NCBI RefSeq assembly: GCF_026342735.1 | Contig: NZ_JAPEMM010000001.1 | Coordinates: 2,356,001 to 2,420,000, forward strand | Direction of reading: 5' to 3' | Origin: Streptomyces sp. NBC_00193 | Lineage (GTDB): Bacteria; Actinomycetota; Actinomycetes; Streptomycetales; Streptomycetaceae | Length of the DNA stretch: 64,000 nt | Shown here: positions 8,130 to 16,566 of the stretch, piece by piece | Position numbering within the stretch: the stretch's first letter is position 1 | How the letters are laid out: every line of letters starts with the position of its first letter | Made by a program: the position numbers and the translations under genes | The notes under the pieces: model-generated | Told to the model about the DNA's origin: nothing | Seen by the model: only the letters and a program-made list of their open reading frames with translations | Database searches by the model: none

Positions 8130-8996
8130 TCAGGCCGCGCCGCGCTGGAGCGCCTCGCAGACCGCGGTCGACTCGCGGACACCGAGCTCGATCGCGCGGC
8201 CGCAGTGCGCGATCCAGGCCGACATCCCCTCCGCGGTCCCGGAGACGTAGCCCTTGAAGGCCTCCACGTAAGCATCCCGGCCCTGTTCCGCGTGCCCGAC
8301 CTCCGCAGGACAGATCGCCTTCGGGTCCAGGCCGCTGTTGATCAGCACGATCCGCTCCGCGGTCCGCGCCACCAGGCCGTTGTACGAACCGAACGGACGC
8401 AGCGCGAGCAGCTCGCCGTGCACCACCGCCGCCGTGATCAGCGCCGGAGCGGAGCCGCCCGCGATGATCAGGCCGGAGAGCCCCTCCAGCCGGCCCGCCA
8501 CTTCCTGCGCGTCGGGCAGGGGCAGGTCGATCAGCGGCTCGTCCACCGGCTCACCGGCCAGGCGCGGCCGGCCGACCACGTCACCGTCCGCCGTGGAGCC
8601 CGAGGCCACCAGGTGGAGCCGCGCCAGGACCCGTAGCGGCGACTGGCGCCAGATGCTCAGCAGCTGGCCCGCCTCGGCCGTCAGGCGCAGGGCGGCGCCC
8701 ACCGTGCGGGCCTCCGGCTCCGAGCCGAAGTCGCTCCGGCGGCGGACCTCCTCCAGCGCCCAGTCGGCCCCCGACAGCGCCGCGCTCCCGCGCGCTCCGC
8801 GCAGCGCGGCCTCCGAGGCGACCGCCACGGCGCGGCGGCGCATGACGCGGTGGCCGTAGACCCGGTCCACGGCCTTGCGTACGGATTCCACGGACTCGGA
8901 GACGCCCGGCAGAGCGCCCAGCGGGGCGAGCGGGTCGGCGGAGGCGGAAGCGGAAGAGGCGGCCGAAGAGGCGGCGGAAGCAGAGGCGCTACTCAT
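8130..8996 (-). CDS. Fic-fold protein with degenerate active-site motif
   Basis: A 288-residue protein with a low-complexity Ser/Ala N-terminus (residues 1-20) and a helical domain. Its core, VHGELLALRPFGSYNG followed by LVAR (around residues 192-211), aligns with the Fic motif HxFx(D/E)GNGRxxR. The catalytic His is Arg (R200), the acidic metal ligand is lost, and the GNGR Arg is Leu. AMP-transfer activity is therefore unlikely; the fold may have been kept for binding. Such genes are often annotated 'oxidoreductase' or left hypothetical. Start: ATG at 8996 (a longer frame to 9026 is possible); no strong ribosome site. It is divergent from the CooC-like ATPase gene. Confidence 0.65.
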   Translation of the reverse strand: MSSASASAASSAASSASASADPLAPLGALPGVSESVESVRKAVDRVYGHRVMRRRAVAVASEAALRGARGSAALSGADWALEEVRRRSDFGSEPEARTVGAALRLTAEAGQLLSIWRQSPLRVLARLHLVASGSTADGDVVGRPRLAGEPVDEPLIDLPLPDAQEVAGRLEGLSGLIIAGGSAPALITAAVVHGELLALRPFGSYNGLVARTAERIVLINSGLDPKAICPAEVGHAEQGRDAYVEAFKGYVSGTAEGMSAWIAHCGRAIELGVRESTAVCEALQRGAA

Positions 8997-9105
8997 AAGT
9001 AAGGAGCCTACGCACTGCTCCCCCATAGCACCGACCCCTCCTTGGAGTGGTCTTCTTCACTCAGGCACACAACACAAAGCCACCGACCCACTACCCTTCG
9101 TGAAC

Positions 9106-10116
9106 ATGAAGATCGCTTTCGTGGGGAAGGGCGGCAGCGGCAAGACCACGCTGTCCTCCCTTTTCATCCGCCACCTCGCCTCCAATGAAGCACGTGTCGT
9201 CGCGGTGGACGCCGACATCAACCAGCACCTGGGCACCGCGCTCGGACTCAGCGAGGACGACGCGGCCTCGCTGCCCGCGCTGGGCGCGCACCTGCCCCTC
9301 ATCAAGGAGTACCTGCGGGGCTCCAACCCGCGCATCGCCTCCGCCGACACGATGATCAAGACCACTCCGCCCGGCACCGGCTCCCGGCTGCTGCGCGTCG
9401 ACGAGGACAACCCCGTCTACGACGCCTGCGCGCGCACCGTGACGCTCGACGGCGAGCCCGTACGGCTGATGGCGACGGGCCCGTTCACCGAGTCCGATCT
9501 GGGCGTGGCCTGCTACCACTCCAAGGTCGGCGCGGTCGAGCTCTGCCTCAACCACCTCGCCGACGGCCCGGACGAGTACGTCGTCGTCGACATGACGGCC
9601 GGTTCGGACTCCTTCGCCTCCGGCATGTTCACCCGCTTCGACGTGACCTTCCTGGTCGCCGAACCGACCCGCAAGGGCATCTCCGTCTACCGCCAGTACA
9701 AGGAGTACGCGCGGGACTTCGGGATCACGCTCAAGGTCGTCGGCAACAAGGTGCAGGGCCCGGAGGACATCGAGTTCCTCCAGGACGAGGCCGGCGAGGA
9801 CCTGCTGGTCACCGTCGGGCAGTCGGACTGGGTCCGGGCGATGGAGAAGGGCCGCCCGGCCGCCTTCGAGCTGCTGGAGGCCACCAACCGGCTGGCCCTG
9901 CAGGCCCTGCAGGACGCGGCGGACGACTCCTACGCGCACCGCGACTGGGAGCGGTACACCGAGCAGATGGTCCACTTCCACCTGCGCAACGCGGAGAGCT
10001 GGGGCAACGCGAAGACCGGGATCGACCTGGCGGACCAGATCGACCCCGGTTTCGTCCTACGGGAACTGCTCACTCCTCGTTCTGACTCGCGTCTGCCGGC
10101 TCCGCAGCCGGCTTGA
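9106..10116 (+). CDS. CooC-like P-loop ATPase
   Basis: A 336-residue SIMIBI-class NTPase. The start MKIAFVGKGGSGKTTL contains the deviant Walker A with the signature Lys (KGGSGKTT), followed by VVAVDADINQHLG (Walker A' Asp) and YVVVDMTAGSDSF (Walker B region). CooC relatives insert nickel into CO dehydrogenase; standalone streptomycete homologues have no known client. Start: ATG 9106; GTG at 9100, two codons upstream, is equally possible. The last 47 bp overlap, tail-to-tail, the 3' end of the next gene. Confidence 0.8.
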   Translation: MKIAFVGKGGSGKTTLSSLFIRHLASNEARVVAVDADINQHLGTALGLSEDDAASLPALGAHLPLIKEYLRGSNPRIASADTMIKTTPPGTGSRLLRVDEDNPVYDACARTVTLDGEPVRLMATGPFTESDLGVACYHSKVGAVELCLNHLADGPDEYVVVDMTAGSDSFASGMFTRFDVTFLVAEPTRKGISVYRQYKEYARDFGITLKVVGNKVQGPEDIEFLQDEAGEDLLVTVGQSDWVRAMEKGRPAAFELLEATNRLALQALQDAADDSYAHRDWERYTEQMVHFHLRNAESWGNAKTGIDLADQIDPGFVLRELLTPRSDSRLPAPQPA

Positions 10117-11419
10117 CCCCGGCGGGGGCGGCCGGCCTGGCCGGCGGCCCCGCCGTCAGGAACTTGTTCCAGCCCTCCTTCGGCGCCTCGCCGACGTCGA
10201 GGGTGCGCATCCACTCCAGGGCCTTCGGGTCCTGGGCGTCCAGCCAGTCCACCAGCTCGCGGAACGGCACGCAGCGGACCTCCTTCTGCGTGCACATGGT
10301 CTTGATGGAGTCCTCGACGGCACGCATGTAGGTGCCGCCGTTCCAGGACTCGAAGTGGTTGCCGATGATCAGCGGCGCGCGGTTGCCCTGGTAGGTCCGC
10401 TCGAAGGCCTTGGCCAGGCCGTCGCGCATCTGCTCACCCCAGTACGCGTGCTGCGAGGGGTCGCCCTGCGTGGTCGTACCGGACTGGTTGACCAGGTAGT
10501 TGTAGTCCATGCTGAGCGTTTCGAAGGCGCGGCCGGGCATGGGGACCAGCTGGAGCGGGATGTCCCAGAGGCCGTCCGTCTTCTTCGGCCAGATCTGCTT
10601 GCTGATGCCGCTGGAGTCGTAGCGGAAGCCGCCCATCTCCTTCGCGGCCAGCATGAAGTTCTTCTGGCCTTCGAGGCAGGGGGTGCGGGCCCCGATCATC
10701 TCCTTGTCGTAGTCGAACGGGAGCGCCTCCATGCCCTTGAGGGCCGGCGAGTTCGTCTTCCAGTTCTTGACGAACGACTTCGCCTGGTTGATCTCGCTCT
10801 TCCACTCCTCCACGGACCAGGTCCCGACACCGCCCTCGGGTCCGCAGAAGTGGCCGTTGAAGTGGGTGCCGATCTCGTTGCCCTCCAGCCAGGCCTCGCG
10901 CACCTGGAGAGCGGTGTCCTTGATGCCCTGGGGGTCGCCGAAGCCGATGTCGGAGCGGCCCGGGGAGTGCTGGGGCGCGGTGTAGAGGGAACGCTTCTCC
11001 TCCGGGAGCATGTACACGCCGCTGAGGAAGTACGTCATGCGGGCGTTGTACTTCTTGCCCACCTCGCGGAAATGCGAGAAGAGCTTCTGGCTGTCTTCGC
11101 CCGCCCCGTCCCACGAATAGACGACGAACTGCGGCGGCTTTTCGCCGGGCTTCAGCTTCTCCGCCTTCTGTACGTTCGGCTGCAGACCCGTGTACGAGGT
11201 CGAGCCGTCGCCGATGAGCCGCTTGACGCTGCCCGGAGCCGGGCCTTCCGGCGCGGGCGCGCCCTTCTTGGCCGCCTGACCTCCCGGGGCCGGACGGCCG
11301 GCGGGCTCCGAGGTGCTGCACCCGGCCACTCCCAGGACCAGCGCCGTGGCGACGAGGCCGCCGGCGATCCTCTTCTTGGCGGCCTTCTTCGTGGCGGGCC
11401 TCTTCGTGGTGGCAGTCAT
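10070..11419 (-). CDS. Lipoprotein with NodB (polysaccharide deacetylase-like) fold
   Basis: A 449-residue exported protein: basic Lys/Thr-rich N-terminus, hydrophobic helix and lipobox LGVAGC (Cys34), then a linker and a large domain. NodB-type motif 2 is intact (EIGTHFNGH, an HxxxH metal pair), while motif 1 reads YSWDG instead of TFDDG. The metal Asp is kept but the catalytic-base position is Trp. So it may bind metal and sugar without classical deacetylase chemistry. It presumably sits on the outer face of the membrane. Start: ATG 11419, giving a normal signal peptide; the longer open frame upstream does not. Confidence 0.75.
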   Translation of the reverse strand: MTATTKRPATKKAAKKRIAGGLVATALVLGVAGCSTSEPAGRPAPGGQAAKKGAPAPEGPAPGSVKRLIGDGSTSYTGLQPNVQKAEKLKPGEKPPQFVVYSWDGAGEDSQKLFSHFREVGKKYNARMTYFLSGVYMLPEEKRSLYTAPQHSPGRSDIGFGDPQGIKDTALQVREAWLEGNEIGTHFNGHFCGPEGGVGTWSVEEWKSEINQAKSFVKNWKTNSPALKGMEALPFDYDKEMIGARTPCLEGQKNFMLAAKEMGGFRYDSSGISKQIWPKKTDGLWDIPLQLVPMPGRAFETLSMDYNYLVNQSGTTTQGDPSQHAYWGEQMRDGLAKAFERTYQGNRAPLIIGNHFESWNGGTYMRAVEDSIKTMCTQKEVRCVPFRELVDWLDAQDPKALEWMRTLDVGEAPKEGWNKFLTAGPPARPAAPAGVKPAAEPADASQNEE

Positions 11420-11665
11420 CCGCCGCACCCCTTCCGTCGCAGTTCCATCGCACTTCCGTCGCAGGACTTCCGCGCCGCAACGTCCCACGCGGTCCGTTTT
11501 AAGGAAGGTGTGACAAGCCGGACTAAATGCTTAATCACTCGTGCGCGCTAATTCCTAGGCCGTTTGCCCCCATTACTCACCACAGAGCTTTACTCTCCAT
11601 TACCGTTCATTTACCGAGTGTTGAGAATCCCGCCGCTTCACCCCTCCCCCGAGGAGACGGGACCT

Positions 11666-14128
11666 ATGACCGCCACCCCCTCCCCCACCTCCCCTCCCCC
11701 CACCAAAGGCCTCCCGGCCGGCCTCCAGGCCGACCTCTCCGCCTCCGTCGCCGTCTTCCTGATCTCTCTGCCGCTCTCCCTCGGCATCGCCCTGGCCACC
11801 GGCGCCCCGCTCCAGGCGGGGCTCGTCGCCGCGGCGGCCGGCGGGATCGTGGCCGCACGGCTCGGCGGAACACCGCTCCAGGTGAGTGGACCCGCGACCG
11901 GACTCACCGTCGTCACCGCCGAGTTGATCCAGCACTACGGCTGGCGCACCACCTGTGCCATCACGGTGCTCGCCGGGCTGTGCCAGCTCGGGCTGGCCGC
12001 GCTGCGGACCGCCCGGTCCGCGCTGATGGTGAGCCCCGCGATCGTCCACGGGATGCTCGCCGGCGTCGGCGTGACGATCGCGCTGGCACAGCTGCACATC
12101 GTGCTCGGCGGCACCCCGCAGAGCTCCGCCCTGGCCAATGTCCGCGGACTTCCCGACCAGTTGGCCGATCTGCATCCGGCCGCGCTCGGCGTCAGCGTGC
12201 TCACCCTGGCCGTCCTGCTCTGCTGGCCGCGACTGCCGGGGCGCACCGGGCGACACCTGCGCAAGGTCCCCGCCGCACTGGCCGCCGTCGCCGTCGCCAC
12301 GGCCTGCGCCGCCCTCGCCGGGCTCACCCTGCCGCGCGTGGACCTGCCGTCCTGGCGCAGCCACGCGCTGCCCGAACTTCCCGAGGGCCCGGTCCTCGGC
12401 ATCATCGCCGCCGTCCTGACCATCACCCTGGTCGGCAGTGTGGAATCCCTGCTCTCGGCGGTGGCCACCGACAAGCTGATCGCCGCCCGGCGGGGCACCG
12501 AAGGGCGTCCCGCACGGGCCGACCTCAACCGCGAACTGCGCGGCCAGGGCGCGGCGAACATCGTCTCCGGGGCGCTGGGCGGGCTGCCCGTCGCGGGCGG
12601 CGCCGTCCGCAGCATGGCCAACGTCAAGGCCGGTGCCGTCAGCCGCCGTTCGGTCATGCTGCACGGGCTGTGGATCCTGCTCGCCGCCGGGCTGCTCGTC
12701 CCCGCCCTGGACCTGATCCCGCTCGCCGCGCTCGCCGCGCTGGTGATGGCGGTGGGCGTGCAGATGGTGAGCGCCACGCACCTGCGCACCGTCACCCGGC
12801 ACGGCGAGATCCTCGTCTACGCCACGACCATCGTGGCCGTGGTGCTCGGCGGAGTCCTCGAGGGCGTCGCCGTCGGCATCGCGATGGCCGTCGCCCTGGC
12901 CCTGCACCGCCTGGCCCGGACCCGGATCACCGTCGAGCAGCTCGACAGCGGGGTCCACCGGGTGTGGGCCCGCGGGCAGTTGACCTTCCTCGCGGTGCCG
13001 CGGCTGAGCCGGGTGCTGAGCCAGATCCCGCACCACGGGCACGCCGTCATCGAGCTGGACGGCTCGTTCATGGACCATGCCGCCTACGAGACCCTCCAGG
13101 ACTGGCAGGACTCCCACCTGGCCCACGGTGGCTCGCTGGAGGTCACCGGCCGGTCGGGAGCCAGGATCGCCGAAGCCGAGCAGGCCCAGCGGGCCGAGAG
13201 TGCCGAGCGGAGTGCCCAGCGGAGTGCGCAGCGCGGGGACCACCAGTGCTGCCGGCCCTGGACGCCGTGGCAGAACCACTGCGACCACCGCGGCACGGTG
13301 GACCGTACGGACCCGACGGACCCGACGGACCCGACGGACCTGACGGACCCGGCGCACCCGGCGGACCTGACGGCGGGCGAGAGCCCGGCCGCACCTCCCG
13401 CCCCGGCCCCCACCCCGGCGCCCACCCCGCCGGCCGGGCCCCGCGGGCGCGGCGCCGGTCAACTGGCCAACGGGATCAGCGCCTTCCAGCGGGACACGGC
13501 TCCGCACGTGCGCGAGGAGCTGGCCCGGCTCGCCCGGGAGGGGCAGCGGCCCTCGCAGCTCTTCCTCACCTGTGCGGACTCCCGTCTGGTGACGAGCATG
13601 ATCACGGCGAGCGGCCCCGGGGACCTGTTCACGGTCCGCAACGTCGGCAACCTCGTCCCGCTCCCGGGGGCCGAGTCCACGGACGATTCGGTCGCGGCGG
13701 CCATCGAGTACGCCGTGGACGTCCTCCAGGTGGACAGCATCACCGTGTGCGGGCACTCGGGGTGCGGGGCCATGCAGGCGCTGCTCAACTCCGCGCCGGG
13801 GATGCCGATGACCCCGTTGCGGCGGTGGCTGCGCCACGGGCTGCCGAGCCTGGAGCGGATGGGAAGCCGCCATCACGCCTGGGCGCGGATCTCCGGCAGG
13901 CTGCCGGCGGACGCCGTGGAGCAGCTGTGCCTGACCAATGTGGTGCAGCAGCTGGAGCACCTGAAGGCCCACGAATCGGTGGCCCGGCGGCTCGCCGAAG
14001 GCACGCTGGAGCTGCACGGGATGTACTTCCACGTCGGCGAGGCGCAGGCGTACCTGCTGTCGGAGGGGCAGGACTTCTTCGACTGCCGGGTCTTCGACAC
14101 CGTCGGCGCGGGGTCGCTGCGCGGCTGA
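11666..14128 (+). CDS. SulP anion transporter fused to beta-carbonic anhydrase
   Basis: An 820-residue fusion. Residues about 20-420 form the SulP (SLC26) membrane domain with roughly 10-12 helices. About 430-530 is a STAS domain (HAVIELDGSFMDHAAYE). About 550-590 is a Thr-Asp-Pro repeat and Pro/Ala linker. About 595-820 is a beta-carbonic anhydrase with zinc ligands in CADSR (Cys636) and CGHSGC (His697, Cys700). Such fusions are thought to couple bicarbonate (or sulfate) transport to CO2/HCO3- interconversion at the membrane. Start: ATG 11666, with gaggag/ggag upstream. A strong terminator follows, so it is monocistronic. Confidence 0.9.
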   Translation: MTATPSPTSPPPTKGLPAGLQADLSASVAVFLISLPLSLGIALATGAPLQAGLVAAAAGGIVAARLGGTPLQVSGPATGLTVVTAELIQHYGWRTTCAITVLAGLCQLGLAALRTARSALMVSPAIVHGMLAGVGVTIALAQLHIVLGGTPQSSALANVRGLPDQLADLHPAALGVSVLTLAVLLCWPRLPGRTGRHLRKVPAALAAVAVATACAALAGLTLPRVDLPSWRSHALPELPEGPVLGIIAAVLTITLVGSVESLLSAVATDKLIAARRGTEGRPARADLNRELRGQGAANIVSGALGGLPVAGGAVRSMANVKAGAVSRRSVMLHGLWILLAAGLLVPALDLIPLAALAALVMAVGVQMVSATHLRTVTRHGEILVYATTIVAVVLGGVLEGVAVGIAMAVALALHRLARTRITVEQLDSGVHRVWARGQLTFLAVPRLSRVLSQIPHHGHAVIELDGSFMDHAAYETLQDWQDSHLAHGGSLEVTGRSGARIAEAEQAQRAESAERSAQRSAQRGDHQCCRPWTPWQNHCDHRGTVDRTDPTDPTDPTDLTDPAHPADLTAGESPAAPPAPAPTPAPTPPAGPRGRGAGQLANGISAFQRDTAPHVREELARLAREGQRPSQLFLTCADSRLVTSMITASGPGDLFTVRNVGNLVPLPGAESTDDSVAAAIEYAVDVLQVDSITVCGHSGCGAMQALLNSAPGMPMTPLRRWLRHGLPSLERMGSRHHAWARISGRLPADAVEQLCLTNVVQQLEHLKAHESVARRLAEGTLELHGMYFHVGEAQAYLLSEGQDFFDCRVFDTVGAGSLRG
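13306..13377. repeat. 9-bp coding minisatellite in the SulP-CA linker
   Basis: About eight copies of a 9-bp unit (gacggaccc and variants), in frame, encoding repeated Thr-Asp-Pro triplets between the STAS and carbonic anhydrase domains. In-frame slippage would change linker length without breaking the gene. Confidence 0.8.
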
Positions 14129-14215
14129 ACGAGCAGGGCCCGGCGGGCGGCCGGCACGGTCGCGCTCCCGGGCCCGGCGAGCTTTGAACCGATACCCTCC
14201 CTTATCCGTGCCACT

Positions 14216-14257
14216 GAGTGGCCCCCTCCCGCGCCCTGCAGCGGGAGGGGGCCACTC
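14216..14257 (+). terminator. Terminator after the SulP-carbonic anhydrase gene
   Basis: A perfect 17-bp inverted repeat (gagtggccccctcccgc and its complement) around an 8-nt loop, about 90 bp after the stop codon and ahead of acs. Confidence 0.8.
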
Positions 14258-14392
14258 GTGCGTGGGCCCGGCCGGGTAATAGGTCTACACCAATTCCCGG
14301 CAACCTCTTGTCACCCGGGCCATTGACTGATGAGCTATGCCCGGGGACACAACCGGGGACACAACGGACACCCTGGGAAAGGGAGATGCGTC

Positions 14393-16348
14393 GTGAGCAA
14401 TGAAAGCCTGGCCAATCTGCTCAAGGAGGAGCGGCGGTTCGCACCGCCTGCCGATCTGGCCGCCGCCGCCAATGTGACTCAGGCTGCGTACGCACAGGCC
14501 GACGCGGACCGGCTGGGCTTCTGGGCCGAGCAGGCGCGCCGTCTGAGCTGGGACACCGAGCCGACGGAGACGCTCGACTGGAGCAACCCGCCCTTCGCGA
14601 AGTGGTTCGCGGACGGCAAGCTGAACGTCGCGTACAACTGCGTGGACCGCCACGTCGAGGCCGGCAACGGCGACCGCGTCGCCATCCACTTCGAGGGCGA
14701 GCCCGGCGACAGCCGCTCCATCACCTACGCCGAGCTCAAGGACGAGGTCTCCAAGGCCGCGAACGCCCTGACCGAGCTGGGCGTACAGGCCGGCGACCGG
14801 GTCGCCGTCTACCTGCCGATGATCCCTGAGGCAGTCGTCGCGATGCTCGCGTGCGCCCGCGTCGGCGCCGCGCACTCCGTGGTCTTCGGCGGTTTCTCCG
14901 CCGACGCCGTCGCCTCCCGCATCCAGGACGCCGACGCCAAGCTGGTCATCACCTCCGACGGCGGCTACCGCCGCGGCAAGCCCTCCGCCCTGAAGCCCGC
15001 CATCGACGAGGCCGTCGCCAAGTGCCCGCAGGTCGAGCACGTCCTCGTGGTGCGCCGCACCGGCCAGGACACCGCCTTCACCGAGGGCCGGGACGTCTGG
15101 TGGCACGAGATCGTCGAGCGGCAGTCCGCCGAGCACGCGCCGCAGGCCTTCGACGCCGAGCACCCGCTCTTCATCCTCTACACCTCGGGGACCACGGGTA
15201 AGCCCAAGGGCATCCTGCACACCTCCGGCGGCTACCTCACGCAGGCCTCGTACACCCACCACGCGGTGTTCGACCTGAAGCCGGAGAGCGACGTCTACTG
15301 GTGCACCGCCGACATCGGCTGGGTGACCGGGCACTCCTACATCGTCTACGGGCCGCTCGCCAACGGCGCCACCCAGGTGATGTACGAGGGCACGCCGGAC
15401 ACCCCGCACCAGGGCCGGTTCTGGGAGGTCGTGCAGAAGTACGGCGTCACCATCCTCTACACCGCGCCGACCGCGATCCGGACGTTCATGAAGTGGGGCG
15501 ACGACATCCCCGCGAAGTTCGACCTGTCGAGCCTGCGCGTCCTGGGCTCGGTCGGCGAGCCGATCAACCCCGAGGCCTGGATCTGGTACCGCAAGCACAT
15601 CGGCGGCGACCGCTGCCCGATCGTGGACACGTGGTGGCAGACCGAGACCGGCGCGATGATGATCTCCCCGCTGCCCGGCGTCACCGAGACCAAGCCCGGT
15701 TCGGCCCAGCGCGCGCTGCCCGGAATCGCCGCCACCGTCGTGGACGACGAGGCGAACGAGGTCCCGAACGGCGGGGGCGGCTACCTGGTCCTCACCGAGC
15801 CGTGGCCCTCCATGCTGCGCACCATCTGGGGCGACGACCAGCGGTACGTGGACACGTACTGGTCCCGCTTCGAGGGCAAGTACTTCGCGGGCGACGGCGC
15901 CAAGAAGGACGAGGACGGCGACATCTGGCTGCTCGGCCGGGTGGACGACGTCATGCTGGTCTCCGGCCACAACATCTCGACCACCGAGGTGGAGTCGGCG
16001 CTCGTCTCGCACCCCTCGGTCGCCGAGGCGGCGGTCGTCGGCGCGAACGACGAGACCACCGGCCAGGCCATCGTGGCCTTCGTGATCCTGCGCGGCAGCG
16101 CCTCCGAGACGGACACGCTGGTCGCCGAGCTGCGCAACCACGTGGGTGCCACGCTCGGCCCGATCGCCAAGCCGAAGCGGATCCTGCCCGTGCAGGAGCT
16201 GCCGAAGACCCGCTCGGGCAAGATCATGCGCCGCCTGCTGCGCGACGTGGCCGAGAACCGCGCGGTCGGTGACGTCACCACGCTCGCGGACTCCTCGGTC
16301 ATGGACCTGATCCAGAGCAAGCTGCCGGCCGCCGGCAGCGAGGACTGA
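14393..16348 (+). CDS. acs: Acetyl-coenzyme A synthetase
   Basis: A 651-residue AMP-forming acetate-CoA ligase (acetate + ATP + CoA to acetyl-CoA). Visible are the P-loop YTSGTTGKPKG near residues 262-272, the ETGAMM and WGDDQRY regions, the hinge region LLGRVDDV, and the C-terminal PKTRSGKIMRR. The catalytic, acetylatable lysine of that last motif is Lys610, the position known to be controlled by acetylation in other bacteria. Start: GTG 14393, with GGGAGA eight bases upstream. It is bounded by terminators on both sides, so it is a single-gene unit in carbon-overflow/acetate scavenging. Confidence 0.96.
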   Translation: MSNESLANLLKEERRFAPPADLAAAANVTQAAYAQADADRLGFWAEQARRLSWDTEPTETLDWSNPPFAKWFADGKLNVAYNCVDRHVEAGNGDRVAIHFEGEPGDSRSITYAELKDEVSKAANALTELGVQAGDRVAVYLPMIPEAVVAMLACARVGAAHSVVFGGFSADAVASRIQDADAKLVITSDGGYRRGKPSALKPAIDEAVAKCPQVEHVLVVRRTGQDTAFTEGRDVWWHEIVERQSAEHAPQAFDAEHPLFILYTSGTTGKPKGILHTSGGYLTQASYTHHAVFDLKPESDVYWCTADIGWVTGHSYIVYGPLANGATQVMYEGTPDTPHQGRFWEVVQKYGVTILYTAPTAIRTFMKWGDDIPAKFDLSSLRVLGSVGEPINPEAWIWYRKHIGGDRCPIVDTWWQTETGAMMISPLPGVTETKPGSAQRALPGIAATVVDDEANEVPNGGGGYLVLTEPWPSMLRTIWGDDQRYVDTYWSRFEGKYFAGDGAKKDEDGDIWLLGRVDDVMLVSGHNISTTEVESALVSHPSVAEAAVVGANDETTGQAIVAFVILRGSASETDTLVAELRNHVGATLGPIAKPKRILPVQELPKTRSGKIMRRLLRDVAENRAVGDVTTLADSSVMDLIQSKLPAAGSED

Positions 16349-16377
16349 GACAGGCCCGGTCGTACCCGTACGACACG

Positions 16378-16420
16378 GTGAAAGGGGCATTCGGCGCGCC
16401 GCGCCGGATGCCCCTTTCGC
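16378..16420 (+). terminator. Terminator after acs
   Basis: A long hairpin (gtgaaaggggcattcggcgc / gcgccggatgcccctttcgc) with only a few mismatches, 30 bp after the acs stop. Confidence 0.75.
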
Positions 16421-16498
16421 ACATAAAGTGACGATCACCGGATACACCCACGCGTACACCCTGTAAAGTATTAGATGGTTAAAGAACTACTCCACAGG

Positions 16499-16525
16499 GT
16501 GCGCCGGGAAGTCTGGTCGGCAACA
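16499..16525 (+). promoter_or_regulatory. Antiporter leader element, copy A (nhaA)
   Basis: The non-coding leader of nhaA contains a 27-nt stretch with the central GCCGGGAAGTCTGGTCGGC followed by AACA. It is almost identical (25 of 27 aligned positions plus one single-base insertion) to a stretch before the CPA1 antiporter at 39493-39520. It ends 41 bp before the preferred nhaA start. GCCG and CGGC at its ends can pair around an 11-nt loop, so an RNA element is possible. I cannot assign it to a named riboswitch class. Confidence 0.55.
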
Positions 16526-16566
16526 TGCTTCGCCATGCCGTCCAACCCACCCCGGAGGTGCCCCCC

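Noticed and set aside
11600..14032. An 810-codon minus-strand frame across the SulP-carbonic anhydrase gene
   Set aside because: Antisense of an intact, motif-bearing fusion gene; no start region and low-complexity product.
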